The notes beneath the pieces are model-generated. The model was given only the letters and a program-made list of their open reading frames with translations, did no database searches and was not told where the DNA came from. Positions 22,610-25,714 of a stretch of DNA of 25,714 nt are shown here, one piece after another. The DNA is from a virus. The stretch is taken from the IMG/VR virus record IMGVR_UViG_3300021519_000064, positions 1-25,714 of that record; one strand, written 5' to 3'. Every line of letters begins with the position of its first letter. The first letter of the stretch is position 1. The position numbers and the translations under genes are program-made.

Positions 22610-22949
22610 TCTTAGGCGGCGCAGGCAAAGGCATCCAGTGGGTGGGGCGTACTTCTAACTGGTCTTCTCCATCCATATCAGATGACCAATACGATACAAT
22701 TTTATCTAAGTTAAATGTTTCCCAATGTTCGGTATCTGCGTGTGTTGAGATGATGTTCTTGCAAACCATCCAGACAACTGGATCTCCCTTATCGTTTTTC
22801 CATGTTACAATGATTGGCTCCATCAACGGCGCAGTCTCTATCGGTTGCCACAAGGGGCGCTTGCAACTGCAACAGATAAATCTGTTACCGTCAGCCGCCC
22901 AGCGTTCCCAGCTTTTGGATCCGCAATAGCATTGTGCGGGTTCAGTCAT
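22593..22949 (-). CDS. DUF551-like protein with N-terminal Cys cluster
   Basis: The 118-aa product has two parts. Residues 1-35 carry CYCG (from about residue 7) and CCSC (from about residue 26), a likely zinc-binding cluster. Residues 35-112 are DUF551-like: LWQPIETAPLMEPIIVTW at the start and RPTHWMPLPAPPKN at the end. The shorter paralogue at 19560-19769 has the same WQxxETAP and PTHWM blocks without the zinc cluster. The function is unknown; the added cluster suggests nucleic-acid or protein binding. The start codon is inside the second copy of the 21-bp junction repeat and overlaps the previous gene by 8 bp. Confidence 0.68.
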   Translation of the reverse strand: MTEPAQCYCGSKSWERWAADGNRFICCSCKRPLWQPIETAPLMEPIIVTWKNDKGDPVVWMVCKNIISTHADTEHWETFNLDKIVSYWSSDMDGEDQLEVRPTHWMPLPAPPKNGDEK

Positions 22950-22962
22950 TTTTCATCTCCAT
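22942..22962 (-). repeat. 21-bp gene-junction repeat, copy 2
   Basis: Identical over 21 bases to 22589-22609. Here it encodes the last residues of the winged-helix protein (MEMKND and stop) and supplies the ribosome-binding site and start codon of the 118-aa gene. Confidence 0.8.
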
Positions 22963-23325
22963 CAGTTGCTTTAACTTTGCTTTGTTCTCATCATCCAGAT
23001 AGTAGCCGATGCCGCGCCATGTTTTGATCTCGATGCTGTATGGCTTCAGTCTCTTACGCAACTTCCACACGGCAACCTTCGTCCGCAAAGTCTGGTGCAT
23101 CTCGCCTTCGTACCGATTGTACTTTCCGTGGTCCTCAGTAACGTGATCAAGATAGGCGTAGGTGGTAAGGGGTCGCTTGCTGATCGCCATAAGCAGCGCA
23201 AGTTGCTGGCGACTGAGGACGCAGGCGAAAGTACCATCAACGGCTGTGGCGTTTTCATGGAGCTGCCTTATCTCTTCTTCCAGCATCTCAATGCGGTCAC
23301 GCAGTTCTTGCACAAGATCAGACAT
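22942..23325 (-). CDS. OmpR/PhoB-type winged-helix DNA-binding protein without receiver domain
   Basis: The 127-aa product has an N-terminal coiled coil (SDLVQELRDRIEMLEEEIRQ, residues 2-21). From about 37 to 111 comes a winged-helix domain of the response-regulator output type: LSRQQLALLMAISKR (helix 1), the TTYAYLDHV turn, TKVAVWKLRKRLK (recognition helix, 82-94) and IEIKTWRGIGYYLDD (the wing, 98-112). The pattern IxxxxGxGYxL at the end is the OmpR/PhoB hallmark, and CtrA of alphaproteobacteria ends similarly (KLRKKL and GRGYVL). There is no phosphorylatable receiver domain, so it would bind DNA constitutively, with the coiled coil for dimerisation. Which promoters it binds is unknown. Confidence 0.75.
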   Translation of the reverse strand: MSDLVQELRDRIEMLEEEIRQLHENATAVDGTFACVLSRQQLALLMAISKRPLTTYAYLDHVTEDHGKYNRYEGEMHQTLRTKVAVWKLRKRLKPYSIEIKTWRGIGYYLDDENKAKLKQLMEMKND

Positions 23326-23554
23326 TATCCGATCCTAACGCTTCAATCACAACACCATCAATCTCACTGCTGAAACGGTCGTACTTGCTATTGATCGCAC
23401 TCACTTTACGTAGCGCCGCTTCCAAATTTTCAATCCGGCTGGACTGGTTCCACGCCTTCGTTTCAAGCTCGTCAATTCTCTGCTCCGCCAACAGATATTG
23501 ATCGTGCCAGCGGTCTTCTTGCATCTGCCAATAGTGCGCTTGTTTAGTCATCAT
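23318..23554 (-). CDS. Small coiled-coil protein of the RIExLEAAL group
   Basis: The 78-aa product starts MMTKQAHYWQMQEDRWHDQY and continues AEQRIDELETKAWNQSSRIE, then NLEAALRKVSAINSKYDRF. The RIENLEAALRK block is nearly the same as those in the 68-aa and 102-aa proteins, so at least three genes of this operon share one heptad segment. An AAGGAAAAG site lies upstream, and ATG 23551 is an equally possible start. The C-terminal EIDGVVIEALGSDNV is unlike the other members. Function is unknown. Confidence 0.6.
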   Translation of the reverse strand: MMTKQAHYWQMQEDRWHDQYLLAEQRIDELETKAWNQSSRIENLEAALRKVSAINSKYDRFSSEIDGVVIEALGSDNV

Positions 23555-23566
23555 TGTTCTTTTCCT

Positions 23567-23842
23567 TCATTGTTGGTTATCTTTCCGCAAAAACTGATCT
23601 CCGGTCATTGGCTTCACTTTTCCTACATATCGCTGATTTATCGCCGTTATGCCTGCGGAATAGTAATGTGGAGAAAATTTGGGGCTTTGTTGATCTTTGT
23701 AAAATTCTTCTACAACGACAAAGTTATCCTCCTCAAGTTGAAGAACAAACTCTTGCAAACTTGTAGCAGGATGTTCCGCCATGATTTGATGGATGGCGCT
23801 TCCAGACCTTGCTGGCATGTTCATTGTAATCAAGAATTTCAC
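23567..23842 (-). CDS. Small conserved phage protein, paralogue of the 76-aa protein at 20182-20412
   Basis: The 91-aa product begins MKFLITMNMPARSGSAIHQI, contains LQEFVLQLEEDNFVVVEEFY and ends INQRYVGKVKPM followed by a basic tail. It shares all three blocks with the gene at 20182-20412. The pattern belongs to a small family I associate with alphaproteobacterial phages; no function is known. It is the first gene after the UUCG-loop terminator. Its upstream GGAGAAGTAAA is the same ribosome-binding sequence that precedes the ssDNA-binding-like gene, which suggests duplicated leader pieces as well as duplicated genes. Confidence 0.62.
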   Translation of the reverse strand: MKFLITMNMPARSGSAIHQIMAEHPATSLQEFVLQLEEDNFVVVEEFYKDQQSPKFSPHYYSAGITAINQRYVGKVKPMTGDQFLRKDNQQ

Positions 23843-23858
23843 TTTACTTCTCCAAGGG

Positions 23859-23880
23859 AAAAGAGTGGCCCGAAGGCCAC
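23859..23880 (-). terminator. Rho-independent terminator with UUCG tetraloop
   Basis: On the - strand, GTGGCC, loop TTCG and GGCCAC (23880-23865) form a 6-bp GC-rich stem with the very stable UUCG loop, extendable by G-T pairing. TCTTTTCCC follows. It lies in the 47-bp gap after the ssDNA-binding-like gene. It would cut most early transcripts after the first two genes, unless antitermination or a further promoter serves the small genes beyond. Confidence 0.75.
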
Positions 23881-23889
23881 CCTAGAAAC

Positions 23890-24576
23890 TCAACCAAAGT
23901 CTTCATCGTCGGCTACTTGGCGGGCGACAGGTGCCGCCGCCCGTGTTGACCCGGTAGAAGGCGGAGCCCGCTTAACCGGAATTTCCTCTTCATCGTCTAA
24001 TGAAGCAGGCGCAGATGCTGATGCAGTACGCGGTTGATATTGAAGATCATCGGGACGCTTAACCCAGCCGACAATCTCAAATGACGGGGCATAGTTAGTC
24101 TGCTTTTTTACACCGTCGCCCGTGACAATTGGGATAGGCTCATTCAAAACAACCACAGGCACTTTGCCTGCATTGTTTTTTGCCCCTGCCAAATAATCAT
24201 CGTGCAACTTATCAAGGCCACGCGAGAAACTTGCTGCATGGCTACTCAATTCGCGAATGTCGCCGCCGTTTTCTTTCGAAAGCTTCAGGACAATGCGAAA
24301 ACCCTTGCGGTGCTTGTCGCTAGGTTTTGCTGGCAACACTTCATTGTTGTGGACCAGAATCATTGACGGAGCGCCACCAGTGTCAAAGTCCATCCAGCCG
24401 TGTTCAATGTTCTCAACGTCCATCACCGCTTTAAAGCTGCGTGTAATGTCCACGTCAGTGTTTTCGCCATTGTCACGATCACGGCGGGTAATGCGTCCGG
24501 CCTTAGCGTTAAACTTCACAAAACCCATGAAGCTCTTGCTGTTTCCGGCGCTGTCATAGTTGATACCAAGTGCCAT
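23890..24576 (-). CDS. Putative ssDNA-binding / recombination-associated protein
   Basis: The 228-aa product starts MALGINYDSAGNSKSFMGFV. A strand-rich middle (TRSFKAVMDVENIEHGWMDF, then KGFRIVLKLSKENGG) and a second beta section (YAPSFEIVGWVKRPDD, about residues 165-180) follow. It ends with an Ala/Pro-rich linker and an acidic tip, ADDEDFG. A beta-rich core plus a short acidic tail ending in an aromatic residue and Gly is the layout of single-stranded-DNA-binding proteins, whose tail recruits partners. The nuclease gene directly upstream fits that role. The fold is inferred; no signature proves it. GGAGAAGTAAA precedes the ATG and a UUCG terminator follows the stop. Confidence 0.5.
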   Translation of the reverse strand: MALGINYDSAGNSKSFMGFVKFNAKAGRITRRDRDNGENTDVDITRSFKAVMDVENIEHGWMDFDTGGAPSMILVHNNEVLPAKPSDKHRKGFRIVLKLSKENGGDIRELSSHAASFSRGLDKLHDDYLAGAKNNAGKVPVVVLNEPIPIVTGDGVKKQTNYAPSFEIVGWVKRPDDLQYQPRTASASAPASLDDEEEIPVKRAPPSTGSTRAAAPVARQVADDEDFG

Positions 24577-24636
24577 TTTACTTCTCCATTGTGAGGCTAT
24601 CTGGCCAGCCTCTCGCCTTCGCCCATTCGGGCAGAA

Positions 24637-25386
24637 CTAAAGCTTCCACGTTTCAAATGCCGCCTGTCTGGCAAGCGGATCTGAAAAATAAAAGCTGTCA
24701 ACATCTGGCACCACAAGGGATGCCAGTTCATGCGGATCTTTGCTTATCGAAAGAAACCGCTGGATTGTAAGCGCGATTGTGCCCAGTGCTTCAACATGCT
24801 GGCGAATATTTTCCAGCTTGTAGACTGCGACTTTTTTGGGTGTGACATAACATAAACGCGCATCGAGATTTCCACTCCTCGCAGCGCAATATAATGCAAC
24901 CTGCCGGGCGTGATTGGTTGAGATTTTTGACGGCAAAGCATGTGACGTTTTAAGGTCGATAAGGATGCCATGATCTGCCCACTCCATATCGTAAAACCCA
25001 ATTAAGGGCACAAGCAAGCCATCAACCTTATACTCAATCTTTCCTTGGAAAGATGTGGGTTGCCCATAAGAGCGCAGCTCAGACAATCCCATTTTCACAA
25101 AGTCGGCAATTGCGCCTTCTTCCTTTTCTTTGCGCGGATCTCCGCTCATGACCGTCAATGATGCAAATTTCTTTTTTGCAACGTCAACCGCCTCTTGATC
25201 AGTAGATCCGCTCAGGCCAGCGACAACCCCATCCTCAACAGATGTCCCTCTGTGTGCAGCGCACCCAACAGGCGAACGTCTCTTTAACAGCTTCTCCAAC
25301 ACAAACATGGCCGGAGAGCCGATAAACAGGTTGCACGATGAAGGGCTGAGATGTTCGAGACCGTGGGTCTCAAAAGGATTGTCCAT
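24637..25386 (-). CDS. PD-(D/E)XK nuclease of the RecB/Cas4 type
   Basis: The 249-aa product has the motifs of RecB-family nucleases in order: AAHRGTSVEDG (H45, E51), GFYDMEW (D133), ILIDLKT (D144, K146) and RQVALYCAA (Q162, Y166 of the QxxxY motif). D133, D144 and K146 are the expected metal-binding and catalytic residues. The enzyme would degrade or trim DNA ends, most likely as the exonuclease partner of the ssDNA-binding-like protein in phage recombination, end processing or host DNA breakdown. I see none of the four Cys of the iron-sulfur cluster of true Cas4/AddB, so it is a cluster-free member. It is the first gene of the leftward early operon. Confidence 0.75.
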   Translation of the reverse strand: MDNPFETHGLEHLSPSSCNLFIGSPAMFVLEKLLKRRSPVGCAAHRGTSVEDGVVAGLSGSTDQEAVDVAKKKFASLTVMSGDPRKEKEEGAIADFVKMGLSELRSYGQPTSFQGKIEYKVDGLLVPLIGFYDMEWADHGILIDLKTSHALPSKISTNHARQVALYCAARSGNLDARLCYVTPKKVAVYKLENIRQHVEALGTIALTIQRFLSISKDPHELASLVVPDVDSFYFSDPLARQAAFETWKL

Positions 25387-25499
25387 ATGTCACTCGATAA
25401 GGTTTGATTTGGTGTTAATAAACTTAGGCCAAAAAAATATTTTGTCAATTTTTATTTTCCCTGTTGACAGGTTGGACATTTTGTCCCTACCTTAGTGAC
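25387..25499. promoter_or_regulatory. Symmetric divergent early promoter / operator region
   Basis: Two TTGACA boxes lie back to back: on the - strand at 25448-25443 and on the + strand at 25464-25469, 15 bp apart. The leftward one is followed after 16 bp by TAAGTT, the rightward one after 18 bp by TACCTT (weak -10s). A palindrome GGACA-TTT-TGTCC (25474-25486) fills the rightward spacer. ATGTCACT (25387-25394) and AGTGACAT (25494-25501) form an 8-bp inverted repeat at the two start codons. Repeated TGTC/GACA half-sites suggest binding by the adjacent helix-turn-helix protein. Confidence 0.6.
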
Positions 25500-25700
25500 A
25501 TGATGAACAAGCGAAGCATTGATTGGGAATTGGTTGAACGCCTCGCCGAAGGGCTTGGCGTTGATTACTGGGCGCGTCGGAAATGGGTCCAACGCAAACA
25601 GGTTCCCCATAAATGGCGCTTCGCAATGATCGCCGCATCCCGTGGCGCAATTAAGCCTGAAGACTTCATCAAAATGGATCGGAGCCGCCGTGCAATATGA
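25500..25700 (+). CDS. Small helix-turn-helix protein (Cro/CI-like repressor candidate)
   Basis: The 66-aa product reads MNKRSIDWELVERLAEGLGV, then DYWARRKWVQRKQVPHKWRF and IKPEDFIKMDRSRRAI. Its Ser/Lys/Arg-rich helices fit a minimal helix-turn-helix of the Cro/YdaS type: helix 2 about 11-18, turn, recognition helix about 21-32. It is transcribed away from the early operon, from the region with operator-like palindromes, so it probably regulates the divergent promoters. ATG 25500 overlaps the inverted repeat and ATG 25503 is one codon later; upstream in-frame ATG 25464 is inside the -35 box and is rejected. Confidence 0.6.
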   Translation: MMNKRSIDWELVERLAEGLGVDYWARRKWVQRKQVPHKWRFAMIAASRGAIKPEDFIKMDRSRRAI

Positions 25701-25714
25701 ATGTATTCTTGGCC
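25690..25714 (+). CDS. Start of a further gene at the window edge (5' fragment)
   Basis: GTG 25690 has GGAG 5 bp upstream and reads MQYECILG before the window ends; it overlaps the helix-turn-helix gene by 11 bp. An alternative ATG at 25697 (MNVFLA) overlaps the stop in ATGA style but its ribosome-binding site would be 12 bp away. Eight codons cannot identify a protein; a strand ending in ILG is compatible with many enzymes, RuvC-like resolvases among them. Confidence 0.35.

Noticed and set aside
1-25714. tRNA genes, CRISPR arrays, insertion sequences, integrase or attachment sites
   Set aside because: I saw no cloverleaf with a T-arm consensus, no spaced direct repeats, no transposase or integrase motif and no long terminal repeat. 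The absence is by eye only. Whether the DNA is a free phage or a prophage cannot be decided from this window.

Overview
The window looks like part of a tailed-phage (or integrated prophage) genome whose host is an alphaproteobacterium. It has the layout of a short-tailed (podovirus-like) phage. A head-tail adaptor-like gene, a nozzle/tail-tubular-B-like gene and two giant internal-virion-type genes occupy about 16 kb, and I see no tail tube, tape-measure chaperone or baseplate gene among them. The alphaproteobacterial assignment rests on a GcrA-type regulator, a small-protein repertoire of the kind seen in phages of that class, and near-absence of GANTC, the site of the alphaproteobacterial cell-cycle methyltransferase CcrM.

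Late module, + strand, 1-19138. It begins with the end of one glycosyltransferase gene and a second glycosyltransferase with TPR repeats. A compact lysis cassette follows: two small membrane/coiled-coil proteins, a GH24 endolysin with a C-terminal membrane anchor, and an overlapping inner-membrane spanin/lipoprotein spanin pair. Next come the adaptor, nozzle, two small structural-type proteins and a GNAT acetyltransferase. A 2150-aa low-complexity virion protein carries a transglycosylase-like domain, an 18-residue tandem repeat and a Gly/Gln/Tyr-rich prion-like stretch. A ~1440-aa protein carries a DdrB/ParB-like domain, and a small tail-fibre-like protein closes the module. Two extended -10 promoters (TGCTATAA) precede the second glycosyltransferase and the adaptor.

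Early module, - strand, 25386-19070. About 19 densely packed genes, mostly overlapping by 4-26 bp, run toward the late module. They start with a RecB/Cas4-type nuclease and a putative ssDNA-binding protein, pass a UUCG-loop terminator, and continue through many very small proteins. Among these are three DNA-binding proteins that resemble the DNA-binding parts of the alphaproteobacterial cell-cycle regulators: an OmpR/PhoB-type (CtrA-like) winged helix, a DnaA domain IV, and GcrA. Two microproteins of 32 and 33 aa with one membrane segment each lie in the junctions. The last gene, gcrA-like, overlaps the end of the tail-fibre gene tail to tail.

Switch region, 25387-25499. A symmetric 113-bp intergenic region has back-to-back TTGACA boxes and several TGTC/GACA half-sites. 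It separates the leftward early operon from a rightward gene for a small helix-turn-helix protein, which is followed by the start of another gene at the window edge.

The most interesting hypothesis is that this phage carries DNA-binding mimics of DnaA, GcrA and CtrA while its own DNA is almost free of GANTC. That would let it read or redirect the host cell-cycle circuit without being subject to it. All family assignments come from reading motifs by eye. No database search was run.
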